64,000 nucleotides of DNA from Antarcticibacterium flavum (GTDB taxonomy: Bacteria > Bacteroidota > Bacteroidia > Flavobacteriales > Flavobacteriaceae): positions 2,046,001-2,110,000 of the forward strand of contig NZ_CP040812.1 of assembly GCF_006159205.1 (NCBI RefSeq). Direction: 5' to 3'. The notes under the pieces were generated by a model. It made no database searches, was not told the origin of the DNA, and saw nothing but the letters and a program-made list of their open reading frames with translations. Made by a program: the position numbers and the translations under genes. The number at the start of each line of letters is the position of its first letter. Position 1 is the first letter of the stretch. Of the stretch, positions 26,336 through 35,002 are shown in pieces.

Positions 26336-26407
26336 AGGCCTCGCCAAGAATCGAACTTGGATCTACAGTTTAGGAAACTACTATTCTATCCATTGAACTA
26401 CGAGGCC
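26336..26407 (-). tRNA. tRNA-Arg (CCT)
   Basis: On the minus strand the 72 bases fold as a cloverleaf. The acceptor stem is GGCCTCG/CGAGGCC, followed by T8-A9 and a D-arm. The anticodon loop TTCCTAA has anticodon CCT. The T-arm is CCAAG-TTCGATT-CTTGG, and the discriminator is T. CCA is not encoded. The island integrase uses its 3' part: the last 21 bases or so are repeated at 8404-8424. Confidence 0.93.
26338..26358 (-). repeat. Right attachment repeat within tRNA-Arg
   Basis: These 21 bases of the tRNA T-arm and acceptor stem are identical to 8404-8424. They form the right junction, with the tRNA restored. Confidence 0.9.
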
Positions 26408-26563
26408 AAAATCCCCACAAAAATAAAAATGTTTTAATAAAAAATGCCCTAAACAAAATAAAACTTCCGCCGGGGTTCAAAACTAATTGGGAATCGCAGC
26501 CGGTAAAACTCAACGGGAAATTTTAATCTCTTTACCCGGGTACTTATATTTGTAAAAAAAGTT

Positions 26564-27256
26564 ATGCCAAAGCAATTCTATCTGCTCATTTCCACCTTAT
26601 TTTTTACAACCTTATCCTTTTCGCAAATCAACGAGGACAAAACCGGTGCCTGGTATATGTACTTCTGGAATACTACTTTTAAGGAAAGCAATTTTGGTTT
26701 ACAGGGTGATGTGCAATACCGTAATTGGAACCTGGGCGGCGACCTGGAACAACTACTACTAAGAGGTGGGCTCACCTACAGCCCGGAAAACGCCAATATT
26801 AAATTTACCCTGGGATACGCCCACATCACCACCGGGGATTACGGCGACAGTAATGAGACGGTTGGAGAAAGCCGTATCTACCAGGAAGCTTTACTGCCAC
26901 AACTGGTTGGCAGCAGATTTTACCTCACTCATCGCTTTCGATATGAACAACGGTGGGTCGAGGAGCAGGATATGCGCACAAGGTTTCGATATAATCTCTT
27001 CCTAAATGTTCCCCTCAACCAGCCTACCCTAAGTAAGAACGCCGTATATGTTGCTCTTTATAATGAATTATTTATTAATGGTGAAAGAAATATAGGGTCA
27101 GGAAACAGCGTGGAGTTGTTTGACAGGAATCGTTTTTACGCTGCACTTGGATATTCCCTTAAGGACAACCTGAGATTACAGCTTGGCTATATGGAACAAA
27201 CCACCAACTCCTGGAGCAAAGGCCAGATCCAGCTAAGTTTGCATCACACCCTCTAA
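26564..27256 (+). CDS. DUF2490 outer-membrane-type protein
   Basis: The protein has 230 residues with a signal peptide (…TTLSFSQ). A beta-rich domain of alternating aromatic and polar strands follows, typical of DUF2490: WYMYFWNTTFKESNFGLQGD, QEALLPQLVGSRFYLTHRFR, FDRNRFYAALGYSL, and C-terminal IQLSLHHTL. The pattern and terminal strand suggest a small outer-membrane barrel. Function unknown. It is the first chromosomal gene right of the island. Confidence 0.85.
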   Translation: MPKQFYLLISTLFFTTLSFSQINEDKTGAWYMYFWNTTFKESNFGLQGDVQYRNWNLGGDLEQLLLRGGLTYSPENANIKFTLGYAHITTGDYGDSNETVGESRIYQEALLPQLVGSRFYLTHRFRYEQRWVEEQDMRTRFRYNLFLNVPLNQPTLSKNAVYVALYNELFINGERNIGSGNSVELFDRNRFYAALGYSLKDNLRLQLGYMEQTTNSWSKGQIQLSLHHTL

Positions 27257-27307
27257 CTGTTCCTAAAGGTTTTTTGATATATTTGATGGAATATTATCCA
27301 TTCAAAT

Positions 27308-28300
27308 ATGAAAAATTTCTTCCTATTCTTATTCTTCACCGGTATGAGTGCACCTTTTTTTTCTCAAAACCCGGCAATAAGCGGTGATGCTTTTGCCCAT
27401 ACTTACTCTATTGTTGCCCGGGATTCTATTACAGGAGAAATGGCCGTGGGGGTGCAAAGCCACTGGTTCTCTGTAGGCTCCCTGGTATCCTGGGGAAAAT
27501 CTGGAGTGGGTGTTGTGGCCACACAGTCTTTTGTAAATCCTGCTTATGGCCCCCGTGGACTTGAATTAATGGAAAATGGAAAATCTGCCTCTGCAGCATT
27601 AAATGAACTTGTTTCAAAGGATGAGGGAAAGGAATACCGGCAGGTGGCTTTTTTGGATAACAAGGGTAATTCTGCTGCCTTTACCGGGGAGAACTGCGTG
27701 GAATCTGCAATGCACCATGCTGCTGAAAATTTCTCGGTACAGGCCAATATGATGTTGAACGATAATGTGATCCCGGCGATGAAAAAAGCTTTTAATGATC
27801 ATAAGACTTTACCTCTTGCTGAAAGGGTTGTGGAAGTGCTCAAGGCTGCTGAAGCTGCAGGAGGGGATATTCGTGGCAAACAAAGTGCTGCCCTCATTGT
27901 AGTTGGGCCTGAAAAGGTGGAGAATTCCTGGGAAGATAAGAAAATAGATCTAAGGGTAGATGACCATGCTCAACCACTCGAGGAACTGGAACGATTACTC
28001 AAAGTCGCCAGGGCATATGAATTTATGAATAAAGGAGATGTGGCTATGGAAGAGGAAAATGTGGAAGATGCATTGCTATATTATGGCAAGGCAGAGGAAC
28101 TTTTCCCGGCAAACCTGGAGATGAGATACTGGAAGGCCATCGCCCTTGCCAACAGCGGAAGGATCGAAGAAGCATTACCTGTATTCAGGGAAATATTTGC
28201 TGAAGATGATAACTGGCGGGAAATGACCACCCGCTTACCTGCTTCGGGTTTGTTAAATGTTTCTAAAGAAGACTTAAATCGAATTGTAAAAAAGCCCTAG
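27308..28300 (+). CDS. Secreted DUF1028 (Ntn-hydrolase-like) protein with TPR-like tail
   Basis: The protein has 330 residues with a signal peptide (…SAPFFSQ). Residues about 25-225 form a DUF1028 domain: FAHTYSIVARDSITGEMAVG, GVGVVATQSFVNPAYGPRGL, AFTGENC. DUF1028 proteins resemble Ntn hydrolases and their substrate is unknown. Residues 235-320 show helical TPR-like repeats (ALLYYGKAEELFPANLEMRY, ALANSGRIEEALPVFREIF). It follows the DUF2490 gene by 51 bases on the same strand. Confidence 0.88.
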   Translation: MKNFFLFLFFTGMSAPFFSQNPAISGDAFAHTYSIVARDSITGEMAVGVQSHWFSVGSLVSWGKSGVGVVATQSFVNPAYGPRGLELMENGKSASAALNELVSKDEGKEYRQVAFLDNKGNSAAFTGENCVESAMHHAAENFSVQANMMLNDNVIPAMKKAFNDHKTLPLAERVVEVLKAAEAAGGDIRGKQSAALIVVGPEKVENSWEDKKIDLRVDDHAQPLEELERLLKVARAYEFMNKGDVAMEEENVEDALLYYGKAEELFPANLEMRYWKAIALANSGRIEEALPVFREIFAEDDNWREMTTRLPASGLLNVSKEDLNRIVKKP

Positions 28301-28354
28301 AAGATTTCTAATTCTTACTTTTATGATTCAGAAGAAATTATAAAAAATATTATT

Positions 28355-28735
28355 ATGCAAATAAGGAAGATAGGTTTGGGAATATTGGCGATATGCGTAA
28401 TGGGTTTCACATCATGTAAAGATGAAGAGAAGGCCACCGCCACACCACCCCAAAGTGAAGTACAAACAAATCAAAATCCAAAAACAACTGCTGCAGTGAA
28501 TCCTGCACACGGACAGCCAGGGCATAGATGTGATATCCCTGTGGGAGCACCATTGGACCAGGCTTCAGGAACCCAGGCTATGCAACAACAGCAGCAATCA
28601 CAAACCATCAATTCGCCCACCAGCTCCCCTGTGAGAGTTAATAATTCTACAGCAACACCAACAAAGAATCCTCCCCATGGGCAGCCGGGACATGACTGTA
28701 CTATTCCTGTAGGGGCAGATCTTACCAGTAATTAA
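28355..28735 (+). CDS. Lipoprotein with two HGQPGHxCxIPVGA motifs
   Basis: The protein has 126 residues. The lipobox GFTSC places the acylated Cys near residue 22. The mature protein is low-complexity (Gln, Thr, Pro, Asn) except for two nearly identical motifs: AHGQPGHRCDIPVGAPL (about 50-66) and PHGQPGHDCTIPVGADL (about 107-123), the second at the C-terminus. Two His and one Cys per motif suggest metal or heme binding (inference). I know similar HGQPGH motifs from uncharacterised Bacteroidota proteins, but no function. Confidence 0.7.
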   Translation: MQIRKIGLGILAICVMGFTSCKDEEKATATPPQSEVQTNQNPKTTAAVNPAHGQPGHRCDIPVGAPLDQASGTQAMQQQQQSQTINSPTSSPVRVNNSTATPTKNPPHGQPGHDCTIPVGADLTSN

Positions 28736-28778
28736 GATGCAGGTTTTTTCCTTATAGGGAAGAAATTAAAAATATAAA

Positions 28779-28810
28779 AAAATCCGTGGAAGCTATCTCC
28801 CACGGATTTT
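28779..28810. terminator. Bidirectional terminator between convergent genes
   Basis: Arms AAAATCCGTGG and CCACGGATTTT form an 11-base stem with A/T tracts on both sides, between the convergent lipoprotein and M28 peptidase genes. Confidence 0.85.
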
Positions 28811-28832
28811 CTCTTTTATAGATCAAATTAAA

Positions 28833-30382
28833 TTAATCCAATCCTCCTCTGCGGGTTGCGTCCCTTGGCTCCGGCCAGGTCATTTGCTCTCCTGTTCTTG
28901 GATTATTAGGAAGATTGATACGTTCTCTTGAACTTCTCTCAGGGTCCTCACTTGCCATATAGGTAAGGATGGCGGTAAGGATCACATTGTCCCTTACATC
29001 ATCCCACACGATCTTGTCATAAGTATCAAGATTGGTATGCCAGGTATAGTTCCAATAATCCCAGCTTAAAGAACTTAAACTGAATGCGGGAGCTCCTGCA
29101 GCTACAAAAGATGCATAATCTGATCCCCCACGGCCCGGTGACCCGGGGAAGTTGGTTTCAATTTCTCCTTTGATATCATTTGGTACGGGCTCAAGCCATC
29201 TGGTTAAATAATCATAGGCGTGAAGGAAACCACCGCCAGAAAGGTTTACCACTCTACCGGTACCGTTGTCCTGATTGAATAAGGCCTGGAGGTTGTCCAC
29301 AACCTCGGGGTTATCCTTCACATAAGCCCGGGAACCGTTAAGCCCCTGCTCTTCACTGCCCCAATGACCTGCAATGATGGTTCTTTTTGGGTTAGGGTAC
29401 AACTTTTTAAGAATTCGCATAGCTTCCATCATCACCAATGTTCCCGTACCATTATCTGTAGCACCGGTAGCTCCATCCCAGGAATCAAAGTGGGCAGAGA
29501 GGATAATGTATTCGTTTGGAAGCTCGCTCCCGGGAATAGTTGCTATGGTATTAAATGCCGGTACAGCACCCAGTTCTTTGGATTCTGCAGTTATTCTTAG
29601 CTTTGGTTTCTTTCCAGATTCAGCCAGGCGATATACCATTCCATAGTCTTCCAGGGATAGATCTACTGTAGGGATCTTCTTTGTAGAAGCAGAAAAGATC
29701 TTGTTAGCTCCAAAACCTCTTGACCAGTTAAGCGTAATAATACCTACAGCGCCGGCTCTTTCAAGGGCCTGTGGCAAATCCCTTCCAAATCCTGTATTGC
29801 CTAATCTTTCTCTCCAGGCCTTCATTTGCTCTTCGCGTTCTTCTTTCATTTTCTCAAATGATTCCTCCTTTGCCCATTCTTCCCAATTATAATCTGGTCG
29901 TCCCGTTGGTTGTGGCATAGAGATCATTACCAGTTTACCTTTTACCTGCGGCAACATTCTTTGAAAGGCAGCAGAGTCTGCCGCCTGTGGCAACACAATT
30001 ACCTCTGCCTCCACCGGCTTTCTTCCCGTTGATGGGCTCCAGGCCAGTTGCATCCCTGAAAGGCTACGTACCCTTGGCTCAATCATATCTATATGGGTGA
30101 TCCCGCGCTGCCAGCCACGCCATTCTCCCCACTGCTCATTCTCTGCCTCTATCCCCCACTCTTTATAAGTGTTTACCGCCCAGTCATGAGCATTTTTCAT
30201 TTCTGGGGTACCTACTAAACGCGGCCCAATGAGATCAAGTAATTCGTGTCCCAGGTGTTCTAATTGTGAATTTTCACTGGCTTCTTTGATAATGTTATCT
30301 ACTACCTCATTCTGTTGCTGGGCAAAAAGAACTGTTGTAGATAAAAAAGAAAGGTACATAGTACCTGCAATTTGTTTTTCAT
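28833..30382 (-). CDS. Secreted M28-family metallopeptidase (probable start at 30382, one frameshift in signal peptide)
   Basis: The continuous frame (28833-30359) encodes 508 residues beginning MYLSFLSTTVLFAQQ. Adding one A to the A6 run 30343-30348 (T on the coding strand) gives an earlier ATG at 30382 and a perfect signal peptide, MKNKLQVLCTFLFLSTTVLF, for 516 residues in total. The chain has a PA-type insert and an M28 zinc aminopeptidase domain. Metal-site residues are visible in ILSAHFDSWDGATGATDNGT (His, Asp) and GHWGSEEQGLNGSRAY (Glu-Glu). Such enzymes are exported or periplasmic aminopeptidases or carboxypeptidases. Confidence 0.9.
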
Positions 30383-30487
30383 ACTAATTAAATTCTAAAA
30401 TGTTTATAAGATCCTCAAATATAACATTCCTTTATAAATTTCAGCACTCCTAAATTCCGGTTATAGAGAGTTTCTTCAGAAGAGTAT

Positions 30488-30517
30488 AAAAAAAGGCTGC
30501 CCGGTTAAGAGCAGCCC
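30488..30517 (-). terminator. Rho-independent terminator after 544-aa lipoprotein gene
   Basis: Stem GGCTGC/GCAGCC with a 10-base loop and seven T on the minus strand (30488-30494), about 25 bases after the stop. Confidence 0.85.
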
Positions 30518-30541
30518 AATAGAAATTTGGTGAGATTTAAA

Positions 30542-32176
30542 TTATCGCCAAACCATTCCGCTTAAAACAACAGTATACTCCATGGCTTCAGCATCATAAT
30601 TAATACTGTACCTGGTAGGGTAATAATATCTTGTTCTTTCAAAACTCTGTGGTTGATGAATATTGTATTCTATACTTGTTTTTTCACTCAAATAATCCAG
30701 GGTGACCATAGGTTCATAGAATATAAAGCTTCCATCATAAGAACCCATAATGAAGGTTTGATCGAAGACTTCCCCATTCAATTCTCCTGCTTCAAGGCTG
30801 GACCAGTGTTTACCCATCATAGGAATAAAACCGGGTCCCGGCACATAAGTAGCAGGAATGAACTCTGGTGCAGGAAGGATGTCGGCGAGAATAGCATCTG
30901 TAATTTGTGCCTTTTCCTCTTCAGAGATCATATAGAAATGCAGGTCCAAATGAGGTAAATCGTAGACACCCGGTGGTTCGTGACCCATGGGCATGAAACC
31001 TATATCAATGTGGTCAAAAACGATCCCCTCTGCCTCGGCAGGTAAGGGCAGGGTAATTTCATACATCATCTGCGGCAGTCCTGAAAGAGCAGATTCAGTA
31101 AACTTTAAAGCAATCGCGTGAAGGTCACCATCACTGTCAAGCTGCACCATAGACCAGGCGGTCCCATCACCAAAGGGCTGGACAGGCCCGTAATAAGTAA
31201 CCGGCGCATCACTACGCGTAAAGAAATCATTGGAATCAACACCGGAACAACCTTCACGGAAGTGGAAATAATCCACGGCGCCTTCACCGGAAAACAGGCT
31301 TCTTACATCTTCATCTGTAATAACCCCCTGGCGAATAACACTCTCTGTAATTGTTCCATAGGCATCAGAATTTAGCAGGGTGATCTCGACATAATATTCG
31401 TCCAAACCTTCAGAATCTGGCAGGGCGACACATACTGGAGTACCCGCATAATCCCCGGCATCATTTAGCGCTACGGTATTGGTGAGATTTGAATATAATT
31501 GAGCTCCCATCTGGCCATTTTCATAGCTCCAAATATCCAGGCTAAAAGCTGCTGGGTAGTGCCTGCCGGTCTCATCACAATAATTTCCGAATACACACCA
31601 TTCTATGGCAATCCCGGGCACCAGGTCAAAGAATAAATATCCATATTCATTCACCATACGATCATCAAAACAAAGTACCGGTACATCCACATACTTTTTC
31701 ACTCCTGCCCGTAAATCTATAGCTATGGGCAAGGGAGTATTCACAAAATTCGCAAGAGGGCTTCCTGCCATGGGTGTTACCCAGGTAGCATTGCCGCTAC
31801 CATCATAAACCACGAAATAGTCCAGAGAGTAAATTCCCGGCTCCAGTTCCAGCTCTGCCGCTTCCTCAGTAAAAAGCTGCCCTGCCACAAGGTCTATCCT
31901 AAAAGGATCTCCGGGAGAACCAACGACATTCCCTTCTGCATTGGAAAGGATGATCTCAACATACACCACAGCTTCATTGGAACAAGCCGGTATCTCTGTA
32001 ACCGCTTGTTTGGAAGCAGACCTGTTACCGGACAGGTCTTCCAGTAAGGCGTTAAAGGAAATTGTAGCTTTTTCAGGATTAATATTCCTATTGGACTGTA
32101 CATCATCACTGCTACAAGAAGTGAAGATCAATGACAACATCGCCATCCAGGCGACACCTAAATACAATTTTTTCAT
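30542..32176 (-). CDS. Large hypothetical lipoprotein
   Basis: The protein has 544 residues. The lipobox SLIFTSCSS puts the lipidated Cys near residue 21. It is acidic (many D and E), with beta-rich segments. Residues about 30-330 may hold Ig-like or C-type modules with several Cys (VPVLCFDD, EWCVFGNYCD, FREGCSG). The C-terminal 200 residues (MYEITLPLPAEAEGIVFDHI, IPMMGKHWSSLEAGELNG) resemble the TTHB210-like/DUF5602 family, but this is a weak call. Surface anchoring is likely. Confidence 0.6.
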   Translation of the reverse strand: MKKLYLGVAWMAMLSLIFTSCSSDDVQSNRNINPEKATISFNALLEDLSGNRSASKQAVTEIPACSNEAVVYVEIILSNAEGNVVGSPGDPFRIDLVAGQLFTEEAAELELEPGIYSLDYFVVYDGSGNATWVTPMAGSPLANFVNTPLPIAIDLRAGVKKYVDVPVLCFDDRMVNEYGYLFFDLVPGIAIEWCVFGNYCDETGRHYPAAFSLDIWSYENGQMGAQLYSNLTNTVALNDAGDYAGTPVCVALPDSEGLDEYYVEITLLNSDAYGTITESVIRQGVITDEDVRSLFSGEGAVDYFHFREGCSGVDSNDFFTRSDAPVTYYGPVQPFGDGTAWSMVQLDSDGDLHAIALKFTESALSGLPQMMYEITLPLPAEAEGIVFDHIDIGFMPMGHEPPGVYDLPHLDLHFYMISEEEKAQITDAILADILPAPEFIPATYVPGPGFIPMMGKHWSSLEAGELNGEVFDQTFIMGSYDGSFIFYEPMVTLDYLSEKTSIEYNIHQPQSFERTRYYYPTRYSINYDAEAMEYTVVLSGMVWR

Positions 32177-32452
32177 AATAAATAGTGGTTGAATAATTAG
32201 TAAATTAATCTCTTTGGAACTCGAAGCCCAATAATGGGGGACTCAAAGGAGCAGGAATGTCGGGAATGACCACTTCCTGCAGGTGATCTAATTTATAACC
32301 TTTTGAAATCTAATTCATTAGGGGATTCCCTGTAAAATATTTAACCTCTTGTATTTAGGTAATAGTCCTTATCAAAAAACTATTTTACTATCTTGCCTAC
32401 AGCAACTCCTTAGGGAGTAGCAACACTTTAAAAGAAATAAAGAAAATTTTAT

Positions 32453-33691
32453 ATGGATGTAAGCTTTGTAAGAAAAAAGTTTCCTGCACTGGAAAGGGAT
32501 TTTATATTTATGGACAACGCGGGAGGATCCCAAATTCTTGGCAGCAGTATAGATTACATAAATGAATATTATAAAAATTATAATGTACAGCTGGGGGCTT
32601 CTTATAAGGTCTCTGCAACTGCAGGGGAAAAACTTGAGCAGGCTACAAAACAGGTGGCAGGCTTTATAAATTCCCCCGGCCATAAGGAAGTGGTAATGGG
32701 ACCTTCCACTTCTATGTTACTGCGTATACTTAGCTTGTCACTAAGTGCTGAATGGCAGGAGGGAGATGAAGTTATTGTAACCAATACAGACCATGAAGCA
32801 AATGTTTCCTGCTGGACAGACCTGGAACAGCAGGGAATCAAAATAAAGATATGGAAAGCAAATCAAGATGATTTTGAACTTAAAATAGAGGAGCTTGAGA
32901 ATTTATTATCCTCCAGGACCCGCCTGGTTGCTGTAACTCATTGTTCCAATATTCTTGGCAGTATTAATCCTATTAAAAAAATAACAGGAGTGGTCCATAA
33001 TGCCGGGGCCCTTATTTGCGTTGACGGGGTGGCGTATGCCCCACATAGAAAAGTGGATGTACAGGAGCTGGGGGTGGATTTTTACATCTTTAGCTGGTAC
33101 AAATTATATGGTCCCCACCTTGCGGTGATGTACGGAAAAATTGACCTGTTTACCAAAATGAAGGGCATTAATCATTATTTTTTTAAACCTGATGATGTCC
33201 CCTATAAATTCCAGCCGGGGAATTATAATTTTGAGCTTACCTACTCCCTTAAAGGAGTAACTGAATATTTTACAAAATTCCATGATTACCATTACCCCGA
33301 TGATGAGAGTGATGTTGACGAAAGAAAAAAGCAGGCCGGGAGCTTTGAACTTATTGCCTCTTATGAAGAGCAACTTGCTGCCCCGTTACTGGAGTACCTC
33401 GCCTCTGTACCGGATGTGAAAATAATTGGCGAGCCCACTGCCGATTCTAAAAAAAGGGTTCCCACCATCTCATTCATCCATAAAGATTTTTCCAGCAGGG
33501 AGATCGTGGAAAGAACAGACCCTTATAACATAGGAATTCGATTTGGGGATTTTTATGCTAAAAAACTGGTTGCCGACTTTGATCTTTTGCAGTATGAAGG
33601 GGTTGTGAGAGTGAGCCTGGTACATTATAATACCATAGAGGAAGTGAAGAAATTAATTGAAGTATTCAAAAGAATATTCTCCAATGCATAA
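32453..33691 (+). CDS. Cysteine-desulfurase-like PLP enzyme (aminotransferase class V)
   Basis: The protein has 412 residues, cytosolic. Class V features are DFIFMDNAGGSQILGS at the start, the cofactor-binding VAVTHCSNILGSINPI, DGVAYAPHRKVD with the PLP Asp, and the PLP Lys in FSWYKLYGPHLAVMYG. The catalytic Cys loop of true SufS/IscS is not evident, so the protein fits the cysteine-desulfurase-like subgroup of uncertain reaction. The next gene overlaps its stop by 8 bases, so the two are translationally coupled. Confidence 0.85.
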   Translation: MDVSFVRKKFPALERDFIFMDNAGGSQILGSSIDYINEYYKNYNVQLGASYKVSATAGEKLEQATKQVAGFINSPGHKEVVMGPSTSMLLRILSLSLSAEWQEGDEVIVTNTDHEANVSCWTDLEQQGIKIKIWKANQDDFELKIEELENLLSSRTRLVAVTHCSNILGSINPIKKITGVVHNAGALICVDGVAYAPHRKVDVQELGVDFYIFSWYKLYGPHLAVMYGKIDLFTKMKGINHYFFKPDDVPYKFQPGNYNFELTYSLKGVTEYFTKFHDYHYPDDESDVDERKKQAGSFELIASYEEQLAAPLLEYLASVPDVKIIGEPTADSKKRVPTISFIHKDFSSREIVERTDPYNIGIRFGDFYAKKLVADFDLLQYEGVVRVSLVHYNTIEEVKKLIEVFKRIFSNA

Positions 33692-34400
33692 GTCCTTTTT
33701 GCTGGTAGCAGCCCTTAGCCTTATTTCCTGTGAGGAGGAATCCACGCCTCATAAATATGAGGTACAGTATTATGGTGCTATGAAAAATATGATGATGGAA
33801 GGTGACCTTACAGCAACTGCGACTCTAACAGAGTTTGAAGCCGTAGAAAACCTTTATGCCCTTGGAGCTATGGAAGATCTAAAAGGAGAAATACAAATAT
33901 TCAACAGCAAGGCAATGAATTCCATCGTCCAAAATGACAGTGTGAAAATTGATACTTCTTATGATTATAAATCGGCTTTATTTGTCTTTGCACAGGTACC
34001 TTCATGGAAAAGAGTAAATATTCCAGATACAGTTACTACGGCCCAGTCCCTGGAAAATTTTATAGCCCGGGCTGCAGGAGAAAATGAGCAGGATATGGAG
34101 GAACCATTTCCCTTCCTCCTGGAGGGGGAGGTTAGCTCCCTCGAATGGCATGTTATAGACTGGAAAGAAGGGGACAGCATTCATACACCCCAAAAACATA
34201 GAGAATCGGGATTACAGGGAACCTTGAGTGAAGAACAAGTAGCGGTAGTTGGTTTCTATTCCCGCTCCCATCACAGGATCTTCACGCATCACTCTTCCAA
34301 TGTACATATGCATTTTAAAAATGAAGATGAAAGCCTTGCAGGACATATCGACGAGCTGTCACCTAAAAAAATGACCCTCCTGCTTCCCGGGGCTCCCTAA
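33684..34400 (+). CDS. Acetolactate-decarboxylase-like lipoprotein
   Basis: From ATG 33684 the protein has 238 residues. I chose this start because it gives the lipobox signal MHKSFLLVAALSLISC; an upstream start in frame at 33657 has no such signal. The fold resembles alpha-acetolactate decarboxylase. The C-terminal zinc-site pattern VGFYSRSHHRIF, NVHMHF and AGHIDEL matches the HxH...GH arrangement of the family. True enzymes are cytosolic, while this one is an exported lipoprotein, so the substrate may differ. It overlaps the PLP enzyme gene by 8 bases. Confidence 0.6.
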   Translation: MHKSFLLVAALSLISCEEESTPHKYEVQYYGAMKNMMMEGDLTATATLTEFEAVENLYALGAMEDLKGEIQIFNSKAMNSIVQNDSVKIDTSYDYKSALFVFAQVPSWKRVNIPDTVTTAQSLENFIARAAGENEQDMEEPFPFLLEGEVSSLEWHVIDWKEGDSIHTPQKHRESGLQGTLSEEQVAVVGFYSRSHHRIFTHHSSNVHMHFKNEDESLAGHIDELSPKKMTLLLPGAP

Positions 34401-35002
34401 AGATCTTTAGACATTACAATCTTCCCACCCTTTGCAAGAATATTCTTTTTGGCATTTTCGAAATCCTCCTCATCCAGTGCACGGGTGGCATCTTCAATGA
34501 GAATAGTCTCAAAACCCTCCTGCAAAGCATCCAGGATTGAGAAATAAACACAATACTCTGCCGCGAGTCCGCAAAAATAGATTTCAGTACTTCCTTTTTC
34601 CTTAAGATAACCGCCCAGTCCTGTTGATTTGAGGTGGGCATTATCATAAAAGCCGCTGTAGCTATCAATATCGGGGTTTGTTCCCTTTCTAAAAATGGCT
34701 TCGACACGGGACATTTCCAGGTTGGGATGGAAATTTGCTCCTATGGTTTCCTGCACACAATGTACCGGCCATAACACCTGCTCCTGCCCTTTCCATTGAA
34801 TTTTTTCAAATTCTTTCTTGCCGGGATGACTTTCAGCAAAACTGGAATGGCCCTGTGGGTGCCAGTCCTGGGTGGCGATAATGAGCTCAAATTTTTCCTG
34901 AAGCCTGTTAATTACCTCCACTATCTCATCTCCTCCCGGTACTGCGAGAGCTCCCCCGGGAATGAAATCATTTTGAACATCAATTATGATCAACGTCTTC
35001 AT
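34397..35002 (-). CDS. pncA: Nicotinamidase
   Basis: The protein has 201 residues. Family features are the catalytic Asp in LIIIDVQNDFIPGGAL, metal ligands in ATQDWHPQGHSSFAESHPGK, and the nucleophile Cys in YFCGLAAEYCVYFS. It hydrolyses nicotinamide to nicotinate in NAD+ salvage. The start overlaps the end of pncB by 23 bases, so the operon order is macro domain, pncB, pncA. It converges with the lipoprotein gene and overlaps it by 4 bases. Confidence 0.95.
   Translation of the reverse strand: MKTLIIIDVQNDFIPGGALAVPGGDEIVEVINRLQEKFELIIATQDWHPQGHSSFAESHPGKKEFEKIQWKGQEQVLWPVHCVQETIGANFHPNLEMSRVEAIFRKGTNPDIDSYSGFYDNAHLKSTGLGGYLKEKGSTEIYFCGLAAEYCVYFSILDALQEGFETILIEDATRALDEEDFENAKKNILAKGGKIVMSKDL

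Larger units (their letters stand above)
8404..26358. mobile_element. Integrated genomic island in tRNA-Arg(CCT)
   Basis: The 21 bases of the tRNA-Arg 3' part (26338-26358) are repeated exactly at 8404-8424. A tyrosine integrase gene lies beside the tRNA, reading away from it. Between the repeats are a BfmA/BtgA-type mobilisation protein, an IS4-family element, an HTH protein and cargo dominated by cation/proton antiporters and stress proteins. No relaxase, coupling ATPase or type IV secretion gene was found, so this is at most a mobilisable element, and it may be decaying. The island regenerates the tRNA 3' end at its right side, the normal outcome for tRNA-targeting integrases. Confidence 0.9.
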
